Source of the DNA: Gammaproteobacteria bacterium
GTDB taxonomy: Bacteria > Pseudomonadota > Gammaproteobacteria > GCA-001735895
Length of the DNA: 64,000 nt
Reading direction: 5' to 3'
NCBI GenBank assembly: GCA_030066085.1
Contig: JASJCI010000014.1
Span: forward strand, 1-64,000
The notes beneath the pieces are model-generated. The model ran no database searches. It saw nothing but the letters and a program-made list of their open reading frames with translations, and was not told where the DNA came from. A program made the translations under genes and the position numbers. Of this stretch, positions 19,572-29,691 are shown piece by piece; the first letter of the stretch is position 1; each line of letters begins with the position of its first letter.

Positions 19572-21014
19572 ATGGCATCAAACCTGGACACGGTTACTCA
19601 CAGCCTGCTCGAGCCGAGCGGCATCGAGCTGGATCAGCTCGGCAACTACCTGGGGGCACTGATGGGTCCGCAAATCGATGCCGGCGATCTCTATTTCCAG
19701 GTCAGTCAGCAGGAATCCTGGGTCATGGACGACGGCATCCTGCGCGAAGGCAGTTTCAGTATCGAAAAAGGTGTCGGCATCCGCGCCATGTCGGGCGAAA
19801 AAACGGGTTTTGCCTACTGCGACGACCTGCAGGGTAATTCGATCACGCAGGCGGTGGGTAACGCCCGCGCAATCGTGCGCCAGGGGCAGTCGGGCAGTAC
19901 CGCCATAAGCCTGCGCAACGCGCCGGCGAAAGCGCTGTACGGCGCGATCAACCCGGTCGAGAGCCGGAGCGCCGACGACAAGGTCGAGCTGCTCAAGAAA
20001 CTCGACGCCTACGTGCGCTCGCTCGACGCACGGATCGACCAGGTCATCATCTCGCTTGCGGGCGGCGTCGACCAGGTGCTGGTGGCCGCCACCGACGATA
20101 CCCTGGCGGCCGACGTCCGGCCGCTGGTGCGGCTCAACGTCACCGTGCTGATGCACCAGGACGGCCGCCGCGAGCAGGGCAGCGCGGGCGGCGGTGGCCG
20201 CCACAGCTACGATGTATTCTTCGATACCGATCGCGCCTATGAACTGGCGCGCGAAGCCGTGCGCCAGGCCAGCGTCAATCTCGAGTCGGTGGCAACGCCG
20301 GCCGGCGGCATGCCGGTGGTGCTGGGACCGGGCTGGCCCGGCGTGCTGCTGCACGAAGCGGTAGGCCACGGGCTCGAGGGCGACTTCAATCGCAAGGGCA
20401 CCTCCGCCTTCAGCAATCGCATGGGTGAGCAGGTCGCCTCGCCGCTGTGTACCGTGGTCGATGACGGCACGCTGGCCGACCGTCGCGGTTCGCTCAGCGT
20501 CGACGACGAGGGCGTGCCGGCGCAGTGCACCACGCTGATCGAGAACGGCGTGCTCAAGGGTTACATGCAGGACAAGATGAATGCACGCCTGATGGGAACT
20601 CAGTCCACGTCGAACGGCCGCCGCGAGTCGTTCGCGCACCTGCCGATGCCGCGCATGACCAATACCTACATGTTGCCGGGCGACAGCGACCCGGGCGAAA
20701 TCATCGCCTCGGTGGACAAGGGCCTGTACGCGGTCAACTTCGGTGGCGGCCAGGTCGACATCACCTCGGGACGCTTCGTGTTCTCGCTGTCGGAAGCTTA
20801 CCTCATCGAGCAGGGCAAGCTGACCGCGCCGGTCAAGGGAGCGACGCTGATCGGTTCCGGCCCCGAGGTCATGGGCCGCATCTCGATGGTGGGCAACGAC
20901 CTCGAGCTCGACCAGGGCATCGGCGTCTGCGGCAAGGAAGGGCAGGGTGTGCCGGTAGGCGTGGGCCAGCCGACCCTGAAAATCGACGAGATCACCGTCG
21001 GCGGCACCGACTAG
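19572..21014 (+). CDS. tldD: Metalloprotease TldD
   Basis: A 480-aa subunit of the TldD/TldE(PmbA) metalloprotease, which degrades unfolded peptides and processes microcins. The zinc motif HEAVGH lies at residues 261-266 (HExxxH), preceded by [13 protein letters not shown]. The third ligand region near the C-terminus ([19 protein letters not shown]) is present. The partner pmbA/tldE is not in the window. It converges with the RND gene 37 bp downstream. Confidence 0.97.
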   Translation: MASNLDTVTHSLLEPSGIELDQLGNYLGALMGPQIDAGDLYFQVSQQESWVMDDGILREGSFSIEKGVGIRAMSGEKTGFAYCDDLQGNSITQAVGNARAIVRQGQSGSTAISLRNAPAKALYGAINPVESRSADDKVELLKKLDAYVRSLDARIDQVIISLAGGVDQVLVAATDDTLAADVRPLVRLNVTVLMHQDGRREQGSAGGGGRHSYDVFFDTDRAYELAREAVRQASVNLESVATPAGGMPVVLGPGWPGVLLHEAVGHGLEGDFNRKGTSAFSNRMGEQVASPLCTVVDDGTLADRRGSLSVDDEGVPAQCTTLIENGVLKGYMQDKMNARLMGTQSTSNGRRESFAHLPMPRMTNTYMLPGDSDPGEIIASVDKGLYAVNFGGGQVDITSGRFVFSLSEAYLIEQGKLTAPVKGATLIGSGPEVMGRISMVGNDLELDQGIGVCGKEGQGVPVGVGQPTLKIDEITVGGTD

Positions 21015-21051
21015 GGCAAGGCTCCCCGCATACTTCCACACGCGCCGCGAA

Positions 21052-24000
21052 TCAGGCCTCCGGGCGGGCTTCCGCCGCCGGTGAAAGGGCCTGCTGGGCA
21101 TCTTCGTACAGCGACAGCAGGACCGGAATCACCAGCAGGATCAGCAGCGTCGCGAAGGCGAGGCCAAACGCGATCGACACCGCCATCGGGATCAGGAATT
21201 GCGCCTGGCGCGAGGTTTCGAACAGCAGCGGGGTCAGGCCGGCAATCGTCGTCAACGAGGTCAGCAGCACCGCGCGCAAGCGCTGGCAAGCGGCCTCCAC
21301 CAGCGCTGCGCGGATGGCCATGCCGCGTTCGCGCAACTGGCGGTAGAAAATAACCAGGATGATGGAGTCGTTGACGACGATGCCCGACAGGCCGAACATG
21401 CCGAAGACCGACAGGATGGTCATATTCATTCCCATCAGCCAGTGACCGAGCAGCGCGCCGGTGAGCCCGAGCGGAATCGCCAGCATAACCAGTAACGGCC
21501 AGCCGTAGGAAGCGAATACCCAGGCCAGCACCAGGTACATCAGTAATACCGCCACGGCCGCGCCGATCCGCATGTCGGCGAAGGTTTCGCGCTGGCTGGC
21601 CGAGCGCCCCTCGATGCTGTACTCGATGCCGTAGCGGCCGGCGAGTTCCGGCAGCGTCGACTGCGCCAGCGTGGCGACGATGTCGTCGATGCTGTTCGCC
21701 GCGGCGTCGACGTCGGCGCTGACGTCGATCGACAGCTTGCCGTTGAAGTGACGCAGGGTTTCGAAACCCTGGCCGGAGCGCCAGTTGGCGACCGACTCGA
21801 GCGGCACGAAATCGCCGTTGGGCAGGCGGATCGGCAGGTTCAGCAGGCTGCCGAGACGCCGTTGCTCGTCGTCGGGCAGCTGCAGGCGAACCTCGACTTC
21901 GTCGGCGCCCTGTTGAAACCGCTGCAGCACGATACCGTCGTAGGCCGCGCGCAGCTGGCGGCCGATGTCGCTGATCGACAGCCCCATGGCTTCACCGGCG
22001 GCGTTCAGTTCGTAAATCATCTGTTCACGGCCGTAGGGCATGTCGTCGTCGATTGCGCTGATGCCGGGAATACCCTCCAGCGTCTGCGCCAGATCGAGTG
22101 CCGCGGACTTGAGCGGCTGCGGCGAGGTCCCGGTCAGGCGAAGGTTCAGGTCGCGTCGCGGCGGACCGGCGCGATGCGACGTGATCTGGAAATTCTCGAT
22201 CCCGGGCGGCAGCTGGATTCGATCCCGCCAGCTGCGAATGAAACTGACGTTGTCGGTCGCGCGTTGATCGGAGCCGACCAGCTCGACGTACAGGCCGCCG
22301 ACGCGCTCACCGGTAATGGCCCGTCCCCGGCCCACCGTGGAACCGTGCACGCGGTAATAGGTATCCACCACGGTTTCGTCAGTGTCGGCGATGGTGTTTT
22401 TAAGCTCCTGTTCGACCTGGTCGACAAACCGATCGACCACCTCCGACGATGTCCCGGAAACGAAGCGCACGTTGGCGTAAACCGTGGTCGACTCGGGCGA
22501 CGGGAAGAACTGCCAGCCGGTTTTACCACTCTGGAACAGGCCGACCGCAAACACCAGGAAAGCGATTGCGCAGGCCAGGGTCGTCCAGCGATAGTCGATG
22601 GCGGAAGTTACCAGGCCGCGAAACCAGCGATCGCGCAGATGGCTGAAACCGCGGTTCAGCTTTTGTTTCAACGCCGACTCGGCCTGTCCGCGGCCCTGGA
22701 CGAAGGCATGCCGCAGGTGGCCGGGCAGGATCAGGAAACTCTCGATCAGGGAGGCAACGATCACGCACACGATAACCATCGGGATCGCCAGCATGATGGC
22801 ACCCATGGGACCGCCGATCAGCATCAGCGGTAAAAAAGCCGCCACGGTGGTCAGCGATGACGCCATCACCGGCGCCAGCATGCGGCGGGCGCCGCCCTCG
22901 GAAGCCATCAGTGGATCTTCACCCATTTCGAAGTGGGCCTGGGCGTCTTCGCCGACGACGATGGCATCGTCGACGATGATGCCGAGCGCCATGATCAGCG
23001 CGAACAGGCTGATCATGTTGATCGAGCCGCCGACGAGGTAGAGCACCGCGAGGGTAGCCATGAAGGACACCGGGATACCGACCGCAACCCAGAACGCCAC
23101 CCGCCCCGACAGGAACAGGTACAGGATCAGCAGCACCAGCGCCAGTCCACCGACCCCGTTCTTCACCAGCAGCATGATGCGTTCCTTGATCAGCTGCCAG
23201 CGTGCGCTGAATACCTCGACCTGGATGTTCGGCGGCAGCTGTGGCAGCGTCCGATCCAGCCAGTCCTGCAGGATTCCCGCCGCTTCCAGCGAGTCACCGT
23301 TTTCGGAGCGGCGCAGCGCCAGCACCACCGCGGTTTTCCCGTCGACGGTCAAGGTGGTCGAACCGGGCAGGGCGCGCTGCCCGATCGATGTTATGTCGCC
23401 CAGGCGAATGTTCTTGTCGGGCTCGCTGACTACCGCGAGACTGGCAAAGTCCTGCGGCGTACGCCGCTGGTTCTGCCCGCGAATCTCGCGCGCGCCGTCC
23501 TCTTCGCCGATCAGGCCGGCCGGCAAATCGAGACTTTCCGCGTCGATCCGGCGCGCCAGTTCGTCGAGGCCGAAGCCGAGGCGCTGGACCTGCTCGGCGC
23601 TGATCTCGATCTGCAGCTGCTGCTCCGGTAGCCCCTGGATGTCGATATTGTCGATACCCGCCGCCAGCAGCTCGCGCTCGAAACGCCGCGCCAGCGAGCG
23701 CAGTTCGTCGATCTGCTCCGGCCCGGTGATGAGCAGGCGCGCAACCGGTTCGTAGCGCAGTACCTGGGTAACGCGCGGTTCTTCCGCGTCCTCCGGCAGG
23801 CTGGTGAAGTCGTCGACCTGCTTGCGAATCTCGTCGAGGGCAAAATCGAGATTGGCGTTTTCCTCGAACTCGAGCGAAATGGCGGAGACCCCGGTGGTCG
23901 AGGTCGATGTCATTTGCTCGAGACCGTCGATACTGCGCAGGCGCTGCTCGAGCGGAATGGTGACGCCGGTTTCGACGTCTTCGGCGCTGGCGCCGCTCCA

Positions 24001-24153
24001 GATCGTGGTCACGGTAACCAGGTCGAGCTCGAAATTCGGAAAAAACTGGACGTTGAGCTTCTGCAGCGCGATGACGCCGGACAGGATCATCATCGCCATC
24101 AGCAGGTTGGCCGCCACCTTGTGGCGGGCAAACACGCCGAGCAGGCTAGTCAT
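21052..24153 (-). CDS. RND-family multidrug/heavy-metal efflux permease
   Basis: A 1,033-aa inner-membrane RND pump of the AcrB/HAE1 superfamily, with 12 predicted helices and two large periplasmic loops. The conserved Asp motif of the proton relay is in MALGIIVDDAIVVGEDAQAHFE-type sequence (helix 4). The N-terminal QFFPNFELDLVTVTTIWSGAS and the C-terminal GLSGIVVNDSIILV repeat are present. It overlaps the upstream membrane fusion protein gene by 8 bp. Its sequence looks closest to the divergent marine subgroup rather than AcrB itself. Substrates cannot be predicted. Confidence 0.92.
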   Translation of the reverse strand: MTSLLGVFARHKVAANLLMAMMILSGVIALQKLNVQFFPNFELDLVTVTTIWSGASAEDVETGVTIPLEQRLRSIDGLEQMTSTSTTGVSAISLEFEENANLDFALDEIRKQVDDFTSLPEDAEEPRVTQVLRYEPVARLLITGPEQIDELRSLARRFERELLAAGIDNIDIQGLPEQQLQIEISAEQVQRLGFGLDELARRIDAESLDLPAGLIGEEDGAREIRGQNQRRTPQDFASLAVVSEPDKNIRLGDITSIGQRALPGSTTLTVDGKTAVVLALRRSENGDSLEAAGILQDWLDRTLPQLPPNIQVEVFSARWQLIKERIMLLVKNGVGGLALVLLILYLFLSGRVAFWVAVGIPVSFMATLAVLYLVGGSINMISLFALIMALGIIVDDAIVVGEDAQAHFEMGEDPLMASEGGARRMLAPVMASSLTTVAAFLPLMLIGGPMGAIMLAIPMVIVCVIVASLIESFLILPGHLRHAFVQGRGQAESALKQKLNRGFSHLRDRWFRGLVTSAIDYRWTTLACAIAFLVFAVGLFQSGKTGWQFFPSPESTTVYANVRFVSGTSSEVVDRFVDQVEQELKNTIADTDETVVDTYYRVHGSTVGRGRAITGERVGGLYVELVGSDQRATDNVSFIRSWRDRIQLPPGIENFQITSHRAGPPRRDLNLRLTGTSPQPLKSAALDLAQTLEGIPGISAIDDDMPYGREQMIYELNAAGEAMGLSISDIGRQLRAAYDGIVLQRFQQGADEVEVRLQLPDDEQRRLGSLLNLPIRLPNGDFVPLESVANWRSGQGFETLRHFNGKLSIDVSADVDAAANSIDDIVATLAQSTLPELAGRYGIEYSIEGRSASQRETFADMRIGAAVAVLLMYLVLAWVFASYGWPLLVMLAIPLGLTGALLGHWLMGMNMTILSVFGMFGLSGIVVNDSIILVIFYRQLRERGMAIRAALVEAACQRLRAVLLTSLTTIAGLTPLLFETSRQAQFLIPMAVSIAFGLAFATLLILLVIPVLLSLYEDAQQALSPAAEARPEA

Positions 24154-25387
24154 CCTGCACCCGGACCTTGAGGCCGGACACCGCGTTGGGCAGGTGGGTT
24201 ACCGCGATCGCGTCGCCGGGCGCGATCTGGTCGCTGCGCACGAGTACCTGCATTTCTCCTCCCGCGCCGCGAGCCTGTCCGACCGTGCGCACATCAATCG
24301 CGTCGAGCCGTTCGTCGACCACCCGGTACAGGCGGGAATTGCCGTAAATCGCCTGGTAGGGAACCGCGTACACCCCGTCCAGCGGCGGCAGGGCCAGGCT
24401 GATCGTCAGTAATTCCCCGGGGCGCATCTGTTCGCTGGAACCACCGATTTCGAAAAAAGCGTCGATGCCGGTGGCCTCGGCTTCGCCGGCGAGTCGGCGC
24501 AACTCGAACGGGCCCAGTTCGGGCCGGTCGATGACGCTCGCCTGCAGGCCGACATCGAGCGCCAGCGCCTGCTGCACCGCGGCTATGTGCGTGCTGGGCA
24601 AATGCGCCCGGATTTCGAGGTTGTCGACCGGAAACAGCGAAATCAGGGTCTGGCCGATAGCGACGCGGTCGCCGGCGGCAACGCCGACATGGCTGACGAT
24701 CGCGTCGAACGGAGCGCGCAGTTCCGAGCGCGACATCGCCAGGCGGGCTTCGTCGAGCTGCGCCCGTGCGCGATCGAGCCGGGCCCGCAGGATCTCGAGC
24801 TGGGCCGGGTGGCGGTCTACTTCCAGCTGGCGCGACATCACCGCCAGCTCCTGCCGGCCGTATTCGCTGCGCGCGCTGTTGAGCGCCGATTCGGCGGTCA
24901 GGTTCTGCTGCTGCAGCTTCTGCAGCCGCTCGACCTCGGCGCGTGACAGCGCCAGCAGTTCGCGTTCGGTTTCGAGCGATGCGAGGTTGGCGCGATGCCG
25001 GATTTGCAGTTCGGCGATCTGGTTTTCGAGGTCGCGCAGGTCGGCCTCGAATTTCAGCGTGGCGGCAGCAAAATCGCGTTCGTCGAGCGTGACCAGCAGC
25101 TGGTCGGTGGCGACCCGCGCCCCGTCGCGGACGTAGATTGCATCGACGATACCGCCGCCGGGCGCGGCCGCCTGCAGTTGCCCCGGGGATTCGACCCGTC
25201 CGTAGAGCGTCAGGCTCGGCGCCAGTTCGCGCGGTATGGCGTCGATTGCCCTGATCTGCCAGACTTTTTCCCGCAGTACCGGCTTTTCCGGGTCGGGTTT
25301 GCTTGCCAGCAGCACGTGGTAAATCCCGCCGGCCAGCAGCAGGATCAAGATCGGCACGAGGTACTTGAGGCTGAATCTGAGGGTCAT
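24146..25387 (-). CDS. RND efflux membrane fusion protein
   Basis: A 413-aa periplasmic adaptor: an N-terminal membrane anchor (residues about 9-27), a lipoyl half-motif, then a long coiled-coil hairpin rich in Leu, Glu and Arg (about 110-215). The second lipoyl half is SELRAPFDAIVSHVGVAAGDRV, with the beta-barrel and membrane-proximal domains after it. It is translated just before the RND pump gene. No outer-membrane factor lies in the cluster, so a shared TolC is expected. Only 6 bp separate it from the asparaginase-like gene upstream, so they may be cotranscribed. Confidence 0.92.
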   Translation of the reverse strand: MTLRFSLKYLVPILILLLAGGIYHVLLASKPDPEKPVLREKVWQIRAIDAIPRELAPSLTLYGRVESPGQLQAAAPGGGIVDAIYVRDGARVATDQLLVTLDERDFAAATLKFEADLRDLENQIAELQIRHRANLASLETERELLALSRAEVERLQKLQQQNLTAESALNSARSEYGRQELAVMSRQLEVDRHPAQLEILRARLDRARAQLDEARLAMSRSELRAPFDAIVSHVGVAAGDRVAIGQTLISLFPVDNLEIRAHLPSTHIAAVQQALALDVGLQASVIDRPELGPFELRRLAGEAEATGIDAFFEIGGSSEQMRPGELLTISLALPPLDGVYAVPYQAIYGNSRLYRVVDERLDAIDVRTVGQARGAGGEMQVLVRSDQIAPGDAIAVTHLPNAVSGLKVRVQDD

Positions 25388-25393
25388 GGAATA

Positions 25394-25906
25394 TTACCCG
25401 TCCGGCGTCGGGTTGTGGCCAGGCTCGACCGCCTCGAAACGGGACTTGTCGCGGTTCTTGCGCACCTCGCGCGGGTCGAACACGAGGCCGTTCATGGCAA
25501 TGTACACGCCCGCCGGTAACAGCTGCACCGCGGCGCAGGCGGCGCCGAGATTATACATCGCGTCGCCGTAGCGCATCCTGGCGGGTTGCATGGCGCCGAA
25601 CAGCACGACCGTCTTGTCGGTCACGTCGAGCAGGCAGTTGGCGGTCTCGACCATCGAGTCGGTGCCGTGCACTATCAGGATCCTGTCCTCGGTTACGCGC
25701 GTGACCGCATCGCGGATCAACTGCCGGTCACCGGGGGTAATGTCGAGGCTGTCTTTTTGCATCAGCGATTCGATTTCATAGTCGAAACCGACATTGGCTT
25801 CGCGCAACAGTTCCGCAACGACCGGGTCGCCGAAGTGAAATTCGCTCATGGCATCGAAGTAGGCCTTGTCGAAGGTTCCGCCGGTGTTCAAAATCCGGAT
25901 GATCAA
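25394..25906 (-). CDS. Half-size asparaginase-family protein
   Basis: A 170-aa protein matching only the N-terminal domain of L-asparaginases (family length about 330 aa). Both catalytic threonine motifs are present: LNTGGTFDK near residue 7 and HGTDSMVETA near residue 80. The C-terminal domain that completes the substrate site in classical enzymes is absent, and the ORF ends cleanly with a polar tail, so it looks like a standing short family rather than a fresh truncation. It starts with TTG after a GGAG ribosome site. Activity on asparagine is not certain. Confidence 0.8.
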   Translation of the reverse strand: MIIRILNTGGTFDKAYFDAMSEFHFGDPVVAELLREANVGFDYEIESLMQKDSLDITPGDRQLIRDAVTRVTEDRILIVHGTDSMVETANCLLDVTDKTVVLFGAMQPARMRYGDAMYNLGAACAAVQLLPAGVYIAMNGLVFDPREVRKNRDKSRFEAVEPGHNPTPDG

Positions 25907-25998
25907 GCTGGGCTCCGTGACATCGTTATGGACAAAAGACTCGCATTCAGGAGACTATTGTAAACCCTGGCGCGGCGCGCGACATATCCCGTTGGTAG

Positions 25999-27225
25999 AT
26001 GAATTCTGACAGCCTGGTTCGGCAGCAGGTGCCGGTGTTAGCCATTACCTGTGCCTGCATCATTTCGCTGCTGGCCTTCGGCCCGCGTTCGGCGATGGGA
26101 TTCTTCCAGCTGCCGATCCTGCAGGAGCAGGGCTGGGACCGGGCCACCTTCGGCATGGCGATGGCGCTGCAAAACCTGCTGTGGGGTATCGGGCAACCGC
26201 TGTTCGGTGTGATCGCCGACAAGTTCGGTACCTGGCGCGTGCTGATGACCGGCGCGCTGCTGTACGCGGCGGGCCTGGTCGTCATGGCGATCGCGCCTAC
26301 GCCGCTGTGGCTGCACGTCGGCGGCGGCATCATGGTCGGGCTGGGAGTTGCGGCCTGCTCCTTTGGCGTGGTGCTGGCCGCCATTGCGCGGCGGGTCAGC
26401 GCGGAAAAACGTTCCTTTGCCTTCGGTCTCGGTACCGCCTCGGGCTCGGCGGGCATGTTCCTGTTCGCGCCGATTTCGCAAGGCCTGATCGACGCGCTGG
26501 GCTGGTCCGACAGCCTCGTGGTCCTGGCCGTGATCATGCTCGTGATACCGGTTCTGGCGGTTCCGCTGCGCGGCAATTCGAGCACCACGGCGGGTGCGCA
26601 GCCCGACTTCGAGCAAACGGTGCGCGAGGCTCTCGGCGAGGCTTTCGCGACGCGCGGCTACCTGCTGTTGACGGCCGGGTTTTTTGTCTGCGGATTCCAG
26701 GTGGCTTTCATCACCGCCCATTTCCCGGCCTACATCAGCGATCTCGGCATCGCCGCGCGCTGGGCGGTGGTGGCGATCAGCCTGATCGGCTTTTTCAACA
26801 TCCTGGGTTCGCTCGCTTCCGGCGTACTCGGGCAGCGCTACTCCAAGCCGATGCTGCTGGTGTGGATTTACCTCGCGCGCTCGGTGGCGGTGACGGTGTT
26901 CATGCTGGTGCCGGCCAGCCCGGCCTCGGTGGTGCTGTTTTCGGTCGTGATCGGCATCCTGTGGCTGTCGACCGTGGCGCCGACCAACGCCATCGTGGCG
27001 ATCCTGTTCGGAACGCGTTATCTCGGTATGCTTGGCGGTATCGTATTCTTTTCGCACCAGGTCGGTTCGTTTCTCGGCGTCTGGCTCGGCGGGCTGCTGT
27101 ACGACCTCACCGGTGCCTACGACGTAGTCTGGTGGCTCGGCGTTGCGCTCGGTATATTTGCTGCAATCGTGCACTGGCCGATCCGCGAGGAACCCGTTGC
27201 TCGGCCCGCCCCCCAGGCGGCCTGA
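25999..27225 (+). CDS. MFS transporter, monocarboxylate/oxalate-antiporter-like
   Basis: A 408-aa inner-membrane carrier with 12 predicted helices and the MFS loop-2 motif in FGVIADKFGTWRVLMTG. The N-terminal FGPRSAMGFFQLPILQEQGWDRATFGMA resembles the MCT/OFA branch, which transports small organic acids. It is divergent from the asparaginase-like gene (92 bp apart) and convergent with the aspartoacylase-like gene. The substrate is unknown. Confidence 0.9.
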   Translation: MNSDSLVRQQVPVLAITCACIISLLAFGPRSAMGFFQLPILQEQGWDRATFGMAMALQNLLWGIGQPLFGVIADKFGTWRVLMTGALLYAAGLVVMAIAPTPLWLHVGGGIMVGLGVAACSFGVVLAAIARRVSAEKRSFAFGLGTASGSAGMFLFAPISQGLIDALGWSDSLVVLAVIMLVIPVLAVPLRGNSSTTAGAQPDFEQTVREALGEAFATRGYLLLTAGFFVCGFQVAFITAHFPAYISDLGIAARWAVVAISLIGFFNILGSLASGVLGQRYSKPMLLVWIYLARSVAVTVFMLVPASPASVVLFSVVIGILWLSTVAPTNAIVAILFGTRYLGMLGGIVFFSHQVGSFLGVWLGGLLYDLTGAYDVVWWLGVALGIFAAIVHWPIREEPVARPAPQAA

Positions 27226-27245
27226 CCCGGAGGAATTCGCGCCCG

Positions 27246-28307
27246 TCAGACGATAGGCGGTTCGTCGGAGTCCGCGGCGTCGCCGTTGGGCGCCAGTTCC
27301 TCGTGGTAAGCCTCGATGTGCCCCGATACCTCGTCGGCCGCTTCGTAGGCGGCGATGTTGAACACCGCTTCACCGGCGAACACCAGCGGCAGGTTGGTCT
27401 TGCCGATCACGACGCCGTCCAGCGTGCTGGTGACCTCGCACAGGAGATTGCCGAGCGGATCGTTGATATACGCCAGCGTATCGCCCTCGTTGACCAGCAT
27501 ACCGGTGCCGCAAACCATCCGCAAAATGCCGCTTTGCGGGGCGCGCATCCAGCGGCTGGCGTTGGCGATCATGGTTTTCGGCTGGCGGCGCTGTTTTTTC
27601 AGCGTCCGCATCCCGAGCGCGGCCATCACGTTGAGTACACCCCGGACGCCGGCGCGGATCGCCAGCTCGTCGAAGCGCAGCGCTTCGCCGGCCTCGTACA
27701 GCACGACCGGAATGCCGAGCTCGTGCGCGGCCGCGCGAAACGAACCTTCCAGCAGGCTGGAGTCGAGAATCACCGGCACGCCGAAGGCACGGGCAAGCGC
27801 CTCGGTCGCGGGATCGTCGCGCAGCGTGGCCCTGATCTGCGGCAGGTTCTCACGGTTGACCGCGCCCGTGTGCAGGTCGACGACGTGGCTGCAGTGGGTC
27901 ATGATTTCGGTCATCAGCACATGCGCAAGCCGCGCGGCCATGGAACCGGTTTCGGAGCCCGGAAAGGCGCGATTCAGATCGCGCCGGTCGGGCAGGTAGC
28001 GCGACTTGGAAACGAAACCGTAAACGTTGACCACCGGGATCGCGATCAGTGTTCCGCTGATGCGGTTGACCGCGCGGTTCGCCAGCAGGCGGCGGATGAT
28101 TTCGGTGCCGTTGATTTCGTCGCCGTGCAGGGCCGCGCAGACCAGCAACACGGGTCCCGGTTTGCGCCCGTGCACGACGTGAACCGGCATGTTGACCTGG
28201 CTGTGCGCGTAAAAACTGGGCAGCGGGATGTCGATCGATTCGCGGCTGCCGGGGCTGACGCTGACGCCGGCAATCTCGATCGACGGTCGGGACCTAGCCT
28301 TTGCCAC
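27246..28307 (-). CDS. Succinylglutamate desuccinylase/aspartoacylase family protein
   Basis: A 353-aa M14-type zinc carboxypeptidase-like amide hydrolase. The zinc motif is seen as [12 protein letters not shown] and DLHTG, with the arginine region [16 protein letters not shown] between them. The GTG 28305-28307 start overlaps the rimK stop by 14 bp, and rimB lies upstream, so these three form one operon. Genes of this family next to rimK are common in marine gammaproteobacteria. It may deacylate the same class of product that RimK or ArgE handle, but the substrate is unknown. Confidence 0.88.
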   Translation of the reverse strand: MAKARSRPSIEIAGVSVSPGSRESIDIPLPSFYAHSQVNMPVHVVHGRKPGPVLLVCAALHGDEINGTEIIRRLLANRAVNRISGTLIAIPVVNVYGFVSKSRYLPDRRDLNRAFPGSETGSMAARLAHVLMTEIMTHCSHVVDLHTGAVNRENLPQIRATLRDDPATEALARAFGVPVILDSSLLEGSFRAAAHELGIPVVLYEAGEALRFDELAIRAGVRGVLNVMAALGMRTLKKQRRQPKTMIANASRWMRAPQSGILRMVCGTGMLVNEGDTLAYINDPLGNLLCEVTSTLDGVVIGKTNLPLVFAGEAVFNIAAYEAADEVSGHIEAYHEELAPNGDAADSDEPPIV

Positions 28308-29196
28308 GGGTGCGGGTTTTGCCGGGCGTCAGTTTTTCCAGGTTGGCAATGATCATGCCGGCGATATCCTTGCCGGTGGCGCCCTCGATGCCTTCGAGGC
28401 CGGGACTGGAGTTGACTTCCATAACCACCGGCCCGTGATTGGAGCGCAACAGGTCGACGCCGGCCACGTTGAGGCCCATGATGCGTGCCGCGCGAACCGC
28501 GGTGGAGCGTTCCTCGGGCGTGATCTTGATCAGGCTGGACGACCCGCCGCGATGCAGGTTCGAGCGAAACTCGCCCTTGGGCGCCTGGCGTTTCATCGCC
28601 GCGGCAACCTTGCCGTCGATGACAAAACAGCGGATGTCGGAACCGCCGGCTTCCTTGATGAATTCCTGTACCAGGATATCGGCCTTGACCCCCATGAAAC
28701 CCTCGATGACGCTTTCGGCGGCCTTCTGCGTTTCCGCCAGCACCACGCCGATACCCTGGGTTCCCTGCAGCAGCTTGATCACCAGTGGCGCACCGCCGAC
28801 CATCTTGATCATGTCCTTGATGTCGTCCGGTTTGCTCGCATAGCCGGTCAGCGGCATGCCGATGCCGCGACGCGACAGCAGCTGCAGCGAGCGCAGCTTG
28901 TCGCGCGAGCGGGTAATCGCGACCGATTCGTTGAGCGACACCACGCCCATCATTTCGAACTGGCGCAGCACCGCGGTACCGTAGGCGGTCACCGAGGCGC
29001 CGATGCGCGGTATGACCGCGTCGAAACCTTCGAGGGGCTCACCCTTGTAGTGAATCGACGGTTTGTGCGCGGCGATATTCATGTAAGCGCGCAGAACGTC
29101 GATGACGACAATTTCGTGACCGCGCTCCTCGGCGGCCTCGATGATTCGGCGGCTGGAGTAGAGTTTTCGGTTGCGTGACAGCAGTGCTATTTTCAT
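28294..29196 (-). CDS. rimK: Ribosomal protein S6-L-glutamate ligase RimK
   Basis: ATP-grasp ligase adding glutamates to the C-terminus of ribosomal protein S6, exactly 300 aa as in E. coli. ATP-grasp motifs: [18 protein letters not shown] (lysine and glycine-rich loop), [18 protein letters not shown], and [14 protein letters not shown] with the Mg ligands. It follows rimB by 4 bp on the minus strand. Confidence 0.97.
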   Translation of the reverse strand: MKIALLSRNRKLYSSRRIIEAAEERGHEIVVIDVLRAYMNIAAHKPSIHYKGEPLEGFDAVIPRIGASVTAYGTAVLRQFEMMGVVSLNESVAITRSRDKLRSLQLLSRRGIGMPLTGYASKPDDIKDMIKMVGGAPLVIKLLQGTQGIGVVLAETQKAAESVIEGFMGVKADILVQEFIKEAGGSDIRCFVIDGKVAAAMKRQAPKGEFRSNLHRGGSSSLIKITPEERSTAVRAARIMGLNVAGVDLLRSNHGPVVMEVNSSPGLEGIEGATGKDIAGMIIANLEKLTPGKTRTRGKG

Positions 29197-29200
29197 TGTT

Positions 29201-29671
29201 CTATCTCCTCGGCAGCCCGTAGAGCTTGCGTGCCGGCAGCCTGCCGTTCACGTAGGAGGCGCCCGGATCGACCAGGAAACGGTTTTCCATCGCCCGGCGG
29301 CCGAGCAGCATGCGAAATCGCATAGTATCACGGTTGGTCAGGGTCAGTTCAATCGGCCAGCGGCCGTTGCCGATCGCCACCGTGCTCTCGATGACGTAGC
29401 GCATTTCGCGGTGTCCGCCGGAATCGGTAACCTCGCGATAATCGATGACCGGCGCGTGACATTCGACGAAAAAGTCGTTCTCGCCCTGCACCGGGTGAAT
29501 CTGGAAGCGCACCATGCCGACGCCGTTATCGCTGTAAGGTTCGAGCAGGAAGGCGTGCAGCGCGGAAGTGCGCGCGCCGGTATCGACCTTGGCCTTGATT
29601 GCCGGCAGGTCGAGATCGGGCAGCGCGACCCACTCGCGCCAGCCCAGCGTGGTTACCGAGTCAGTGGACAT
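29201..29671 (-). CDS. rimB: RimK-associated retropepsin-like protease RimB
   Basis: A 156-aa protein of the family often annotated ATP-dependent zinc protease (COG4067) and shown in Pseudomonas to act with RimK on S6. The aspartic-protease-like motif [13 protein letters not shown] lies near residue 25 and [16 protein letters not shown] near the end. ATG 29671 ([11 protein letters not shown]) is the start; the open frame extends 27 codons upstream without homology. Order rimB-rimK-aspartoacylase-like on the minus strand. Confidence 0.9.
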   Translation of the reverse strand: MSTDSVTTLGWREWVALPDLDLPAIKAKVDTGARTSALHAFLLEPYSDNGVGMVRFQIHPVQGENDFFVECHAPVIDYREVTDSGGHREMRYVIESTVAIGNGRWPIELTLTNRDTMRFRMLLGRRAMENRFLVDPGASYVNGRLPARKLYGLPRR

Positions 29672-29691
29672 CCAACGGCCTGTATCCTCGC

